Positions 44,255 to 53,206 are shown, counted from the first letter of the stretch. The stretch is DNA of 64,000 nucleotides from Halalkalibacter wakoensis JCM 9140 (GCF_000513095.1 NZ_BAUT01000002.1:1-64000), one strand, 5' to 3'. Numbers and translations are program-made. The notes: a model not told the origin generated them from the sequence alone.

Positions 44255-45471
44255 ATGGATCCATTAGATGTAATGATGAGCAAAGAGCATGTTATTCCAT
44301 ATTATCAACCGATCTTTAGTGCAGATAAACAACTTGTTGTTGGTTATGAAGTTTTAGGAAGGCTACATACGGAAGAAGGCGACAAAAGCTTAGATTGGTT
44401 TTTTCAAGATAAGAATATTCCAGATGAATATAGGTTGGAATTAGACGATCATATTCAAAAGCTGGCTCTTGATGAATATATGCAAACAGATCAGAGTGCC
44501 ATTTTGTTTTTTAACTATGATGCCTCACTTTTAATACGGGACAACGGTGAGACGTTTATTAAGCGGTTAGAATCCTATCAGAGTAAAGGGTTAAACCTTG
44601 GGCATATTGTATTGGAGTTAAAAGAAGAAGATGTTGCTGATTATTTTTATGAAAATAAACATTTTTTTTACTATATTCAAAGTTTTGGTTTTAGGCTCGC
44701 TCTTGATGATGTTGGTCACAATGGGAGCAATTTAGACTTAATTGCCATGCTAAAACCGAATATTATTAAAGTGGATGTAGCCTTTATGGAAGATGAGGAA
44801 TTTCCGCATTTATACTCCGATGTTCATCAGTCTCTCTCCATGCTTTCTAGAAAGATCGGAGCTACATTACTTTTTGAGGGCATTTCAACATTTAATCAAC
44901 TAAACTATTCTTGGAGAATGGTGGTCGTTACTATCAAGGATCTTACTTGCGTTCGCCACATCGATTTTTTGTTGAGTCAGATTGTTGTAGAAAGAAAATG
45001 CAAAAGGAGTTTCAGCATTTTATCGTGTATGAGCGAAAAAAGATGGAGTCTCAATTTACGTTAACGAATGAGTTAACGACGCAGTTGAAACAAACGATGA
45101 AAACCATAAGTCCAGATGATACGTTTGATGAGATGATAAGAAAGGTTGCAACGGATTGTGATCGATATGCTTTTCGAATTTACGTTTGTGATGCGGAAGG
45201 TTTTCAACAATCATCGAATGCGGAAAAAAGCCAAGACAATAAGTGGGTGCTTATTGAAGAAGGCCGATTCAAAAATTGGAGCTGGCGTCCGTACTTTTTA
45301 GAAAACATCGTACGAATGAATATTGAAAAAAGAGGGTTTTTATCCGATCTTTATACAGATATTGAGCGAGACGAAAGAATTCGGACATATTCGTACCCAA
45401 TAACGGATAACTTATTTTTGTTTCTTGATATCCCGTACAATTACTTGTTTGAACAAGAGGGATTACTTTAA
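44255..45471 (+). pseudogene. ykuI: YkuI-like EAL-domain protein, frameshifted
   Basis: ATG 44255 with GTGGAGGTG upstream. EAL domain: PYYQPIFSADKQLVVGYEVLGR (an EVL in place of EAL), LALDDVGHNGSNLD, IIKVDVAF and LFEGISTFNQLNYSWR. At about 44917 the frame must slip to continue NGGRYYQGSYLRSP and a C-terminal PAS-like YkuI_C domain (ISPDDTFDEMIRKVATDCDRYAFRIYV... to 45471). Restoring one A (AGAATGG to AGAAATGG) gives a 406-aa protein, the length of B. subtilis YkuI, a c-di-GMP-binding protein. Sequencing error is likely. Confidence 0.88.
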
Positions 45472-45476
45472 TAGTT

Positions 45477-45524
45477 AGTCTGACCAAGTTAGCTTGTCTA
45501 CCAAAAACTGGGTCAGACTTTGTC
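45477..45524 (+). terminator. hairpin after the EAL gene
   Basis: AGTCTGACC (45477-45485) and GGTCAGACT (45511-45519), perfect 9 bp, then TTGTC. Confidence 0.65.
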
Positions 45525-45548
45525 GCGTTCTAGACTAGGAGGGTATGT

Positions 45549-46691
45549 ATGGATCGTTCGATATCCCGTTTAATGGCGTATCTCTTTTTTGCCCATTCAA
45601 CGATTACTATCATTAATGGTTATTTTCCAGTATTTTTTCAATACGAAGGGTTAACGGGTTCTCAAGTTGGTATACTTATGGCCATTGGACCTTGTGCTAC
45701 CATTGTTGCTCAACCGATGTGGGGCTATTTAAGTGATAAATACAAGAGCATTAAAAAAATGATTTTACTAGCTTTAAGTGGTCTTTGCGTAACGATATTT
45801 GCTTTCATGTTTGTGAATACGTATGTTGGTTATTTAGTCGCTATGTTTATCTTATTTTTCTTTGTATCTCCAACAACAGCACTAGGTGATTCACTTGCAC
45901 AGAAAACATCGGTTCAAAAGAGAGTTAGTTTTGGTCGAATTCGTTTATGGGGATCATTAGGATTTGCGATTACTTCGCTAGTTGTCGGGTATGTGTTAAC
46001 ATGGATTGGTATAGCTAATATCATGCTACCTATGTTAACGATGGCAGTAGGAGCGTTAATTATTGCATTATCAATTAAAGATGTTCCGGGCACAAATAAG
46101 CCAGTGACAATTATTGACGCATTAAAGTTGTCGAAAAATGGCTCCTTGCTTTTATTTCTTTTGCTTGTGTTGTTTATTTCAGTGTCACATCGAGCAAATG
46201 ATATTTATCTTGGTTTGTATGTAGTCGAATTAGGTGGACCGGAAGCGATGATTGGTTGGGCTTGGTTTGTTGGAGTAACTGCTGAGGCATTGGTGTTTGC
46301 TACTACTGCTTATTGGTATCGAAAATGGTCTCCTTTAACATTTGTCATTATAGCAGGGGGATTTTACGCAATCAGGTGGATATTAATGGCTTTTGTTGAG
46401 AATCCTTGGTTGTTTTTACCGATTCAACTTACTCATGGATTAACATTTGCTGTATTTTATATTGCTGCTTTTCAAATTATTAATAAGTTAATTCCAGAAC
46501 ATTTACAAGCAACAGGTCATGTTTTATTTATTACGGTTATATTCGGATTGGCAGGCATAATCGGATCTTTATTTGGTGGTATCTTAATAGAAGTTACGTC
46601 CATTTCTACTCTTTATATGGTTATTGCCGGAAGTGCTCTTATTGGAACAATCGGTCTGATAATCTTTCAAAGAAAACAAATCGTTCGTTAA
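45549..46691 (+). CDS. MFS transporter (LacY/YwbF-like)
   Basis: 380 aa with twelve membrane segments. Pattern PVFFQYEGLTGSQVGILMAIGPCATIVAQPMWGYLSDKYKSIKK with the MFS loop 2-3 motif, KRVSFGRIRLWGSLGFAITSLVVGY and HVLFITVIFGLAGIIGSLFGGIL are typical of the MFS_1-like/nucleoside-sugar symporter group. AGGAGGG before ATG 45549. Substrate not predictable. Monocistronic. Confidence 0.92.
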   Translation: MDRSISRLMAYLFFAHSTITIINGYFPVFFQYEGLTGSQVGILMAIGPCATIVAQPMWGYLSDKYKSIKKMILLALSGLCVTIFAFMFVNTYVGYLVAMFILFFFVSPTTALGDSLAQKTSVQKRVSFGRIRLWGSLGFAITSLVVGYVLTWIGIANIMLPMLTMAVGALIIALSIKDVPGTNKPVTIIDALKLSKNGSLLLFLLLVLFISVSHRANDIYLGLYVVELGGPEAMIGWAWFVGVTAEALVFATTAYWYRKWSPLTFVIIAGGFYAIRWILMAFVENPWLFLPIQLTHGLTFAVFYIAAFQIINKLIPEHLQATGHVLFITVIFGLAGIIGSLFGGILIEVTSISTLYMVIAGSALIGTIGLIIFQRKQIVR

Positions 46692-46769
46692 TATGAATAG
46701 GGTGGAGGGCCAAAAGAGATATTTGATCTCTTTGGCCTGCCCTCATCAATCATGAAAGGGGGGAGAAGA

Positions 46770-47078
46770 ATGGAAATTTACTTAACGGAACGTGCAAAAG
46801 ACTTCTTTTTGGGTATGGATATAAAACAAAAAGCAATCCGTGTTAGAGCTTATGATACGTTTGAGTGAAGTACGATGGTTGCGTACGACCTTGCTCTGGA
46901 TGAGCCAAGGCTAGATGATTCACGAGAACGTAAAGAAGAGCTTTTATTTGTATATGATGACAAAACAATTGAAGAAATTGGAGCATTTGTAAAAATTGAT
47001 TATATCCCTTCTCAAGGGCTTAAGATGATCAATGCGAATCAAACGCTAGCCTATGCTCTCTCATTAAAAGATTCATAA
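46770..47078 (+). CDS. HesB-like selenoprotein (Sec33)
   Basis: 102 aa when TGA 46866-46868 is read as Sec. ATG 46770 follows AAAGGGGGGAGAAG. The protein reads MEIYLTERAKDFFLGMDIKQ, then IRVRAYDTFE-U-STMVAYDLALDEPRLDD and on to LLFVYDDKTIEEIGAFVKIDYIPSQG. HesB/IscA-like proteins have a Cys at this place (GGC-G...Y-L-LDE) and the same strand order, so Sec replaces a functional Cys. Unlike true IscA, the C-terminal CxC is missing. Redox or Fe-S-related role is inferred. Ordinary gene calling would keep only the part after the UGA. Confidence 0.87.
46870..46886 (+). promoter_or_regulatory. candidate SECIS hairpin of the 46770 gene
   Basis: GTACG (46870-46874), loop ATGGTTG, CGTAC (46882-46886), starting one base after the UGA. 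Closer to UGA than usual, so moderate confidence. Confidence 0.45.
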
Positions 47079-47079
47079 T

Positions 47080-47482
47080 TTATTTTTTAATAAATAAGCT
47101 CCCAATTGACTTCATAATTGGTGATGCTTGATGGACTGTTTTTACAACTTGATCGACGGTGCTAACTGTTTTGCCCATATCAAAACTACCACTTTCATTG
47201 GTAAAGGCTGATTTAAAGAAAGACGGTTTGTTTTGTTTATAGCTTGGCGGTTGGTTACCCATTCCCATTCCTGCATTCGGGAATTGTGGTCTAGGACGTC
47301 CTTGTTGACCTTGATGTGGCATAGGGTGCATAAACCCATTCATTTGCTGTTGCTGAGGGTAATGCGTTGCCGGCGGCTGCTGTTGAAATGGAGCAAATTG
47401 GTTCTGATATGGTGTCTGATTATGAAATGGCTGTTGTTGCTGAGGCATCATTGTACTGTTGATTACGGTTACGTTGAAACAT
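47080..47482 (-). CDS. YppG-like Gln/Pro-rich protein, start region possibly frameshifted
   Basis: Gln-, Pro- and Met-rich N-terminal half (QQQQPFHNQTPYQNQFAPFQ) and a conserved C-terminal part FFKSAFTNESGSFDMGKTVSTVDQVVKTVHQASPIMKSIGSLF, as in YppG, a spore-associated protein. The only good ribosome site (GAGGAGG) fits an ATG at 47482 giving MFQRNRNQQYN, but that frame leaves the main frame at about 47450. Either an indel is present or translation starts elsewhere. Follows the Hsp20 gene with overlap of the stop region, so both are one operon, probably a spore coat set. Confidence 0.65.
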
Positions 47483-47495
47483 TTGTCATACCTCC

Positions 47496-47933
47496 TCATT
47501 CAATAGGGATTTGTTTACGTTTGTTAGGGATGATGATTTGTAATAACCCGTTTTTGTATGTTGCCTTTACCTCATGTTCTTCAATGAAAAACGGAACTGG
47601 GATCACACGCTGTCGCACTTGTCTATGACCAACGCGCTCAGTAATTCCGCTTTCATCATCTATATATTCAGTGCGTTCGTCCTGTGTGACCTGTATTCGA
47701 ACAGCATGACGATAGACATCTAATCCAATTTGTTTTTTGCTAACACCAGGAAGTTCTGCTTCAATGATAAATGAATCATTCGTTTCATAAACATTTGTTG
47801 GAATGGGTGCTAAAAATAGCGGATTGTCATGAATGTTTTGCATCGTGTTTTGAAAAAAACTATCAATCGATTTCAATACATTTTGATATGGTTGAGGCAA
47901 TTTATTTGACCAAGGCTGTTGTTCTTTTGACAT
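47496..47933 (-). CDS. Hsp20/alpha-crystallin family small heat shock protein
   Basis: 145 aa. Alpha-crystallin domain about 45-140: PTNVYETNDSFIIEAELPGVSKKQIGLDVYRHAVRI, and C-terminal VKATYKNGLLQIIIPNKRK with the GLL-I-P motif. N-terminus short (FFQNTMQNIHDNPLFL). In spore-formers such genes (cotM, cotP) give spore-coat small heat shock proteins, and the yppG-like gene behind supports that. ATG 47933 after AAAAAGGGGTGACAG. Confidence 0.9.
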   Translation of the reverse strand: MSKEQQPWSNKLPQPYQNVLKSIDSFFQNTMQNIHDNPLFLAPIPTNVYETNDSFIIEAELPGVSKKQIGLDVYRHAVRIQVTQDERTEYIDDESGITERVGHRQVRQRVIPVPFFIEEHEVKATYKNGLLQIIIPNKRKQIPIE

Positions 47934-48029
47934 CTACTGTCACCCCTTTTTAAGTGGTTTATTAGTATATAGGTATGATGAAAAAATAATAATGGTGCAA
48001 ACAGGAGCCTAATTTATAGGAGGGGTTAG

Positions 48030-48965
48030 ATGAGGTCTTCTATAGTCGATTCTCATTGTGATGCATTGCTAAAGCTATGGGAAAACAAAAATCGTGATTA
48101 TCGGTCATCAGAAGAAATTGATGCGAATTTTGAAAGATTGAAAGCAGGTAATGTGACCGTTCAATTTTTTGCTATATTTGTAGAGCCTTTTATAAAGCAG
48201 GACCAAAAATTTCAAGTTGTCATGGAGCAAGTTGAGCTTTTTTATCAGAAGGTTTTGACGGTAGATCCAGCAATGCGCCATATAAAACAGTGGTCTGATT
48301 TGCAACACCTAAAAGAAGATGAAATAGGAGCTGTGTTGACGCTTGAGGGTGTTGACTCGATTGGTGATGATCTAACAAAGCTAGCTATTTTGCATGAACT
48401 AGGAGTGTTGTCAGTCGGGTTAACGTGGAATCAAGCCAATTTATGTGCTGATGGAATTGGAGAAGCTAGAGGGGCTGGGCTCACTTCATTAGGAAAAGAA
48501 GTTGTGGAATTTAATAATAAGCATCAAATCTTGACCGATGTTTCCCACCTGAGTTTAAAAGGGTTTTGGGATGTAATGGACCTTGCTGCTTATCCTATTG
48601 CCTCGCATTCAAATGCTAGACAAATTTGTGATCATCCAAGAAACTTATATAATGACCAAATTCAGGCGTTAGTTCAAAAAGATGGCTATATAGGTCTTGT
48701 CTTTTATCCTACCTTTCTTACCACTCAGCAAAGTGCAACGATAAAAGATCTTCTTAAGCATATTGATCATATGTGCGCTTTAGGAGCTGAGAATTGTATT
48801 GGGTTTGGTTCTGACTTTGATGGCATTTCTGACCATGTGATAGGGCTTGAACATAGCGGGAATTATCAAACACTCGTAAATGAATTATGCAAGCATTATT
48901 CCGCTACTCAAGTACAGCAGTTCCTAATTGACAATTTTGCAAGATTTACAAAACGTTTCATGTGA
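48030..48965 (+). CDS. membrane dipeptidase family (M19) zinc peptidase
   Basis: 311 aa. VDSHCDALLKLWE gives the first zinc HxD; VLTLEGVDSIGDDL supplies the bridging Glu; ILTDVSHLSLKGFWDV and ASHSNARQICDHPRN the remaining His ligands; GFGSDFDGISDHVIGLEHSG is the last family motif. Cleaves dipeptides, including D-amino-acid or cysteinyl-glycine type in relatives. Cytosolic. TAGGAGGGG before ATG 48030. Confidence 0.93.
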   Translation: MRSSIVDSHCDALLKLWENKNRDYRSSEEIDANFERLKAGNVTVQFFAIFVEPFIKQDQKFQVVMEQVELFYQKVLTVDPAMRHIKQWSDLQHLKEDEIGAVLTLEGVDSIGDDLTKLAILHELGVLSVGLTWNQANLCADGIGEARGAGLTSLGKEVVEFNNKHQILTDVSHLSLKGFWDVMDLAAYPIASHSNARQICDHPRNLYNDQIQALVQKDGYIGLVFYPTFLTTQQSATIKDLLKHIDHMCALGAENCIGFGSDFDGISDHVIGLEHSGNYQTLVNELCKHYSATQVQQFLIDNFARFTKRFM

Positions 48966-49018
48966 AAAGCTTGTCTTATTCTAGTATAATGAGGATAAGT
49001 GAAATGAGGTGAACACAT

Positions 49019-49303
49019 TTGAAAATTACAGATCGAGCTAAAGAATTTCTTGTGGATACGATGAATGAACACGGTCTTTCTACTGTGCGTGTCGTGATGG
49101 CAGGCATGGGTTGAGGTGGACCTAAATTAGGGCTGGCTCTGGATGAACCAGTAGAAACCGATCAACAAGAAGTAATTAACGGCATTAATGTGGCTATTGA
49201 AAATACGATCGTCGACCAGGTAGCAGACTTAACTCTTGATTATGAAGAATCTGAGAGTGGAGCAGGATTAGTAATGCTTGGTGGTGGGCAAGATTGTTGT
49301 TAA
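49019..49303 (+). CDS. HesB-like selenoprotein (Sec32)
   Basis: 94 aa when TGA 49112-49114 is read as Sec. TTG start at 49019 with GAGGTGA six bases upstream. The protein reads MKITDRAKEFLVDTMNEHGL, STVRVVMAGMG-U-GGPKLGLALDEPVETD and ends GGGQDCC. The G-U-GGPxxGLALDE block is the pattern of HesB-like selenoproteins known from Sec-decoding bacteria, and the terminal CC may be a further metal or redox pair. UGA continues in one frame for 62 more codons, ruling out chance. A small hairpin CCTA-AAT-TAGG (49121-49131) follows the UGA. Missed by standard gene calling. Confidence 0.92.
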
Positions 49304-49328
49304 AAGAGGGCGTGTGTCCTCTTTTTTT
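49303..49328 (+). terminator. terminator after the Sec32 HesB-like gene
   Basis: AAAGAGG (49303-49309) and CCTCTTT (49318-49324) followed by TTTT. Confidence 0.88.
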
Positions 49329-49535
49329 GTTTTTACATAGTTTTTTAAAAGTGATGAAAAACCCTTCTTCTATTGCCTGACAATGCATGGATGATCACGA
49401 TTTAGGTTTTGATACATTTTCATAATTGGAGTTTCAAGAAGAAAGAGGATGTGGTGATAAAGGTTATACACTGAAAAGCACGTTTATTTGTGTTACAATA
49501 ACGAAAGGTTTTTGAGAAAAGGAAGGAGATTGATT

Positions 49536-50267
49536 GTGTTGAAAAAATTAGTTATGGGGTTTGGTATTATGGCACTTGCAGTTGGACTAGCTGCTTGTGG
49601 TGGAGAAGAAGAGGCGACTGAAGAGCAACCTGCTGAAGAGGGAGTAGAGGTTGATCAACAACAAGAAATGGAATCCTTTATAGATACAGGTGACATTCCG
49701 GATGTCATTGCAACTGTAAATGGAGAAGATATTGATAAAGAAATCTATGTTGGTACATTAGAGCAGGAAGCGATGCAACTTGCCATGCAAGGGATTGATA
49801 TAGATAGTGAAGAAGGAGCAGCTTACCTAGAACAAGTAAAAGACCAAGTGTTAGATCGAATTATTAATTCGACTTTAATTACTCATGCTGCACTTGAGGA
49901 AGGAATTGAAGCAACAGAAGAAGAAATTGACGCTGGTGTACAAGATTTAATGGCTCAATTTGGCCTTGAATCTGAAGAGGACTTACAAGAGTTGCTACAG
50001 GCGCAAGGCGTTTCAATGGACGAGCTTCGTTCAGATGTTGCAGAAAATGTGAAAAGCAATAAATTTATTGAGCAACGTGTAGCAGAAATTGAGATTACAG
50101 AAGAAGAAGTTCAAGCTTTCTATGATGATGCAATTGCAGCCATTCCAGAAGCAGATGCTGAGTTACCGACATTAGAAGAAGTACGTGGGGAGATTGAGCA
50201 GCAATTACAAGTTGAAGCACTTTTATCTTCATTAAGAGAAGAAAGTGACATTGTTATTCACGTTTAA
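49536..50267 (+). CDS. PrsA/SurA-type foldase lipoprotein
   Basis: 243 aa from GTG 49536 (GGAAGGAG seven bases upstream). Signal peptide with lipobox LAAC, acidic linker, then a SurA N-terminal-like chaperone domain: DVIATVNGEDIDKEIYVGTLEQEAMQL, DQVLDRIINSTLITHAALEEGIEATEEEIDAGVQDLM and EITEEEVQAFYDDA. The parvulin PPIase domain of PrsA is absent, so it is a chaperone-like, not isomerase, member. Membrane-anchored, outside. Very acidic, as expected in alkaliphiles. Confidence 0.88.
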   Translation: MLKKLVMGFGIMALAVGLAACGGEEEATEEQPAEEGVEVDQQQEMESFIDTGDIPDVIATVNGEDIDKEIYVGTLEQEAMQLAMQGIDIDSEEGAAYLEQVKDQVLDRIINSTLITHAALEEGIEATEEEIDAGVQDLMAQFGLESEEDLQELLQAQGVSMDELRSDVAENVKSNKFIEQRVAEIEITEEEVQAFYDDAIAAIPEADAELPTLEEVRGEIEQQLQVEALLSSLREESDIVIHV

Positions 50268-50279
50268 TCTAAAAAAAAG

Positions 50280-50326
50280 CGAACGTTTACTAGTTCTAAT
50301 AAAGAACTATTACTCGTTCGTTTTTT
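50280..50326 (+). terminator. terminator after the foldase gene
   Basis: CGAACG (50280-50285) with CGTTCG (50315-50320) and inner AGTTCT with AGAACT, then six T. Confidence 0.88.
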
Positions 50327-50445
50327 GTTTTTCTTTACGATCTTTACATGAATGTTAAGTTTTTCTTGCAGATGGGCTCAACGTTTTATAAAATATAGGT
50401 AATTCGCATCATGTAGAAGCAAAAGCGAGAGACGGGGGAAATCGC

Positions 50446-51354
50446 ATGAATCACGAAAGTAAAAATGGAATCTTATTGGAAAGTGGGACAAATGAACTAG
50501 AAATTGTCATGTTTCAAATTGGCCAAAGTACATTTGGGATTAATGTATTAAAGGTTAGGGAAATTATTAATCCACTTCCTATCACGGATACTCCAAACGG
50601 TCATGAACATGTTGAAGGGGTTATAAGGCTGCGTCAAGAAGTGATCCCAGTTGTAAATTTAGCAAAAGTATTGAATTTACCTGAATCAAAACAACCTGAA
50701 CAAGATAAATTTATTATATCTGAACTAAATAAGATGAAAGTTGCCTTTCATGTTCATAGTGTTTCAAGAATCCATCGAATTTCATGGGAACAAATTGAAA
50801 AGCCTAGTGAACTATCACAAGGATCTCAAAGTCATACCATTGGCATTGTAAAAATGGAAGATATGATGGCTTTGCTGTTAGATTTTGAGAAGATTGTTGT
50901 TGATATTAACCCAGATACAGGCTTGAGCATGGACAAAGTGAAGGCGTTAGGGATGAGAGAACGGTCAACGAAGAAAATTGTTATAGCAGAAGACTCGGCT
51001 ATCTTACGTAAGTTGTTAAAAGAAACACTTACAGAAGCAGGTTATGAAAATCTTCAGTTTTTTGAAAATGGAAAAAGTGCATGGGATTATTTGAACGCTC
51101 TGTCAAAAGATGAAATTCCAGGCAACGTCGATATCATTATTACGGATATTGAGATGCCTTTAATGGATGGTCATCACTTAACATTAAAAGTGAAGGAGAG
51201 TTCGATTCTTACTCACATACCAGTAGTGGTCTTCTCCTCTCTCATTAGTACGGACCTTTTTCATAAAGGCGAGAAGGTTGGGGCAAATGCGCAAATTAGC
51301 AAACCTGAGATTGTCCAACTCGTTGAAGTGCTAGATGAATTAGTCGGAAAATAA
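50446..51354 (+). CDS. cheV: chemotaxis coupling protein CheV
   Basis: 302 aa. CheW-like domain (about 15-155): MFQIGQSTFGINVLKVREIINPLPITDTPNGHEHVEGVIRLRQEVIPVVNLAKVL, and a CheY-like receiver (about 178-300): KIVIAEDSAILRKLLKETL, DVDIIITDIEMPLMDGHHL with phospho-acceptor Asp, SSLI and KP. Links chemoreceptors to CheA and adapts by phosphorylation. Length equals B. subtilis CheV. ATG 50446. Confidence 0.95.
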   Translation: MNHESKNGILLESGTNELEIVMFQIGQSTFGINVLKVREIINPLPITDTPNGHEHVEGVIRLRQEVIPVVNLAKVLNLPESKQPEQDKFIISELNKMKVAFHVHSVSRIHRISWEQIEKPSELSQGSQSHTIGIVKMEDMMALLLDFEKIVVDINPDTGLSMDKVKALGMRERSTKKIVIAEDSAILRKLLKETLTEAGYENLQFFENGKSAWDYLNALSKDEIPGNVDIIITDIEMPLMDGHHLTLKVKESSILTHIPVVVFSSLISTDLFHKGEKVGANAQISKPEIVQLVEVLDELVGK

Positions 51355-51360
51355 TGGTGA

Positions 51361-51397
51361 AATAAGAACGTAAGACTTGATCTTACGTTCTTATTTT
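51361..51397. terminator. bidirectional terminator after cheV
   Basis: Perfect 15-bp stem AATAAGAACGTAAGA (51361-51375) and TCTTACGTTCTTATT (51381-51395). The right arm also covers the stop of the small minus-strand gene. Confidence 0.92.
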
Positions 51398-51499
51398 ATT
51401 TTGTAAGGAAGCCTCTAATTGTTTTTTTTGTTCTTCTGTTAACAATCCCATCTTATTAAAAAGATACGCATAATACAAAGTTCGTTTTTGTAAACTCAT
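51383..51499 (-). CDS. small protein of unknown function
   Basis: 38 aa, ATG 51499 with AAAGGAGG eight bases upstream. MSLQKRTLYYAYLFNKMGLL then TEEQKKQLEASLQNKIRT. Looks like short helical proteins of bacilli; no family named. Very good ribosome site supports translation. Confidence 0.6.
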   Translation of the reverse strand: MSLQKRTLYYAYLFNKMGLLTEEQKKQLEASLQNKIRT

Positions 51500-51665
51500 G
51501 ATCTATTCCTCCTTTTTTAATAAGATATGCATTACACAAAAAAAGTTGACTGAAAGAAACTCTTTGTGTACATGGCAATAAATAATACTGTTTTATAGAC
51601 AACGTATCATAAATATTGATATGATGTGTGCATAGAAGGAATGGTGTAAAGTTAGGAGTGAGAGC

Positions 51666-51965
51666 ATGAATATACACATTACAAAACCAGCACTTCAATG
51701 GTTCAAAGAAGAGCTTGATCTTAAGGGCGAAGGAGAGTTTGTCCGTTTTTTTGCTAGATATGGCGGTTGTGGATCCATACAAAGTGGCTTTTCTTTAGGG
51801 ATTAGTCAGGAGGCTCCTCGATCATCGGGACGAAGGAAGAAATAGAAGGAATAACGTTTTATATAGAGGAAAAGGACCTTTGGTATTTTAAAGGACTTGA
51901 TTTAAAGGTGAAATACAGCCGAAAAAACGAATGAAATTGACTTTGTCTATGAGGAACAGGTTTAA
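51666..51965 (+). pseudogene. yneR: HesB-like protein YneR, two frameshifts
   Basis: ATG 51666 with TTAGGAGTGAG upstream. Frame 1: MNIHITKPALQWFKEELDLK, FVRFFARYGGCGSIQSGFSLGIS. At about 51822 the frame shifts to give IGTKEEIEGITFYIEEKDLWYFKGLDLKVKYSRK, and at about 51925 (in an A run) again to give TNEIDFVYEEQV. Each shift equals one missing base. The repaired 101-aa protein matches YneR of B. subtilis. The Cys of RYGGCGS aligns with the Sec of the two HesB-like selenoproteins upstream. Sequence error is the likely cause. Confidence 0.85.
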
Positions 51966-51990
51966 TGTTTTTGGGCAAAGATAAAAAAGA

Positions 51991-52039
51991 GGTGTCCAAC
52001 AAAAGAGTTGATTTAAGCCTTTTGTTGGACACCTTTTTT
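51991..52039. terminator. strong bidirectional terminator
   Basis: Perfect 15-bp stem GGTGTCCAACAAAAG (51991-52005) and CTTTTGTTGGACACC (52019-52033) followed by six T; between yneR and the convergent DUF2642 gene. Confidence 0.93.
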
Positions 52040-52052
52040 CTACGCAAGTAAA

Positions 52053-52307
52053 TTATGATTCTTCTCTATAAGCGGAAGGCTTCACCCAAACAATTTGTTG
52101 AATACGTACGAAGAATGGACAGTTTTTTACATCAATGACAACATGGTCTGCTTTAACGTCTGCAACGATTCCTCGAACAAGTCCTTCTGTCGTTTGAATA
52201 ACAACATTTGAGCTTAAAAGAGATTGGAATGTTTGAATCATATATGGATCTACACCAGCGACCATTTGAGGATGGTTTTGTTCTGTTGTTGTGTTTTGAT
52301 AATGCAT
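52053..52307 (-). CDS. DUF2642 (YuzF-like) protein
   Basis: 84 aa. PYMIQTFQSLLSSNVVIQTTEGLVRGIVADVKADHVVIDVKNCPFFVRIQQIVWVKP is an Lsm-like beta domain of DUF2642, found in spore-coat-associated proteins of bacilli (YuzF). ATG 52307 after AAAAGGAGGAC. Monocistronic. Role unknown, probably sporulation. Confidence 0.85.
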   Translation of the reverse strand: MHYQNTTTEQNHPQMVAGVDPYMIQTFQSLLSSNVVIQTTEGLVRGIVADVKADHVVIDVKNCPFFVRIQQIVWVKPSAYREES

Positions 52308-52487
52308 GAAAAGTCCTCCTTTTATTTAAAATCCACTGTTATCTTATGCAGGAGCCCGCACAGTGTCTAGACAATAGCCCAGACCGTAAACAGAAATAAT
52401 GGGTTGATGTCCTTTGGATCTGAAACAAAAAGAAAAATCAACAGCTGAATAAATGGAAATACATTGTACGAAAGAAGGAGAAGAGAT

Positions 52488-53021
52488 ATGAAAGATTATA
52501 TATATGAAAAGGCAACATTTGCAGGAGGATGCTTTTGGTGTATGGTCCAACCTTTTGATGAACTGCCTGGTATTGTGAAAGTGGAATCAGGGTTTATGGG
52601 AGGGCATATAAAACAACCTACATATGAGGAAGTGAAGTCGGGAGAAAGTGGGCATTACGAAGTGGTTCAAATAACATTCGATCCTCTTGTTTTTTCTTAT
52701 GAGAAACTTCTATCTCTTTACTGGCCTCAAATTGATCCTACAGATCCTGATGGACAATTTCATGATAGAGGTCCGCAATACCGGACTGCGATTTTCTATC
52801 ATAATGAAAACCAGAAAGAAGAGGCAAACAAGTCAAAAGAGGACCTTTCTAAGACAAACAGATTTAGCAAACCAATTGTGACAGAGGTTATAAAGGCAAC
52901 TGAATTTTACTCAGCTGAAGAAAGTCATCAGCATTTTTACAAGAAAAGCCCTAAAGAATACAAGGAAGATCGAATGAAATCAGGAAGAGATGAATTTATT
53001 AAAGAAAATTGGCAACGTTAA
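52488..53021 (+). CDS. msrA: peptide methionine sulfoxide reductase MsrA
   Basis: 177 aa from ATG 52488 (AAGGAG upstream; the frame extends uselessly to 52464). ATFAGGCFWCMVQPFDELPG carries the catalytic Cys of GCFW; VESGFMGGHIKQPTYEEVKSGESGHYEVVQITFDP, YWPQIDPTDPDGQFHDRGPQYRTAIFYH complete the family pattern. Reduces methionine-S-sulfoxide with thioredoxin. Uses Cys here although the organism could make Sec versions. Confidence 0.96.
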   Translation: MKDYIYEKATFAGGCFWCMVQPFDELPGIVKVESGFMGGHIKQPTYEEVKSGESGHYEVVQITFDPLVFSYEKLLSLYWPQIDPTDPDGQFHDRGPQYRTAIFYHNENQKEEANKSKEDLSKTNRFSKPIVTEVIKATEFYSAEESHQHFYKKSPKEYKEDRMKSGRDEFIKENWQR

Positions 53022-53038
53022 TAAAGCTAACAGTAGAT

Positions 53039-53072
53039 GGGGGTGTCTCAAAGTTCACTTTGAGACACCCCC
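53039..53072 (+). terminator. terminator after msrA
   Basis: Perfect 15-bp stem GGGGGTGTCTCAAAG (53039-53053) and CTTTGAGACACCCCC (53058-53072), 4-base loop, TATTT behind. Confidence 0.88.
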
Positions 53073-53206
53073 TATTTCAATAAAAATGTAAAAATAATTG
53101 CAAGATTGTGTGAAAATCTCAAAAAAACTGAAAAATTCTCTTATCGAAGAATTCTTTTTTTGATATAATAATTATAGAAGTTAGACAATTCAATGGGGGT
53201 GACGCT

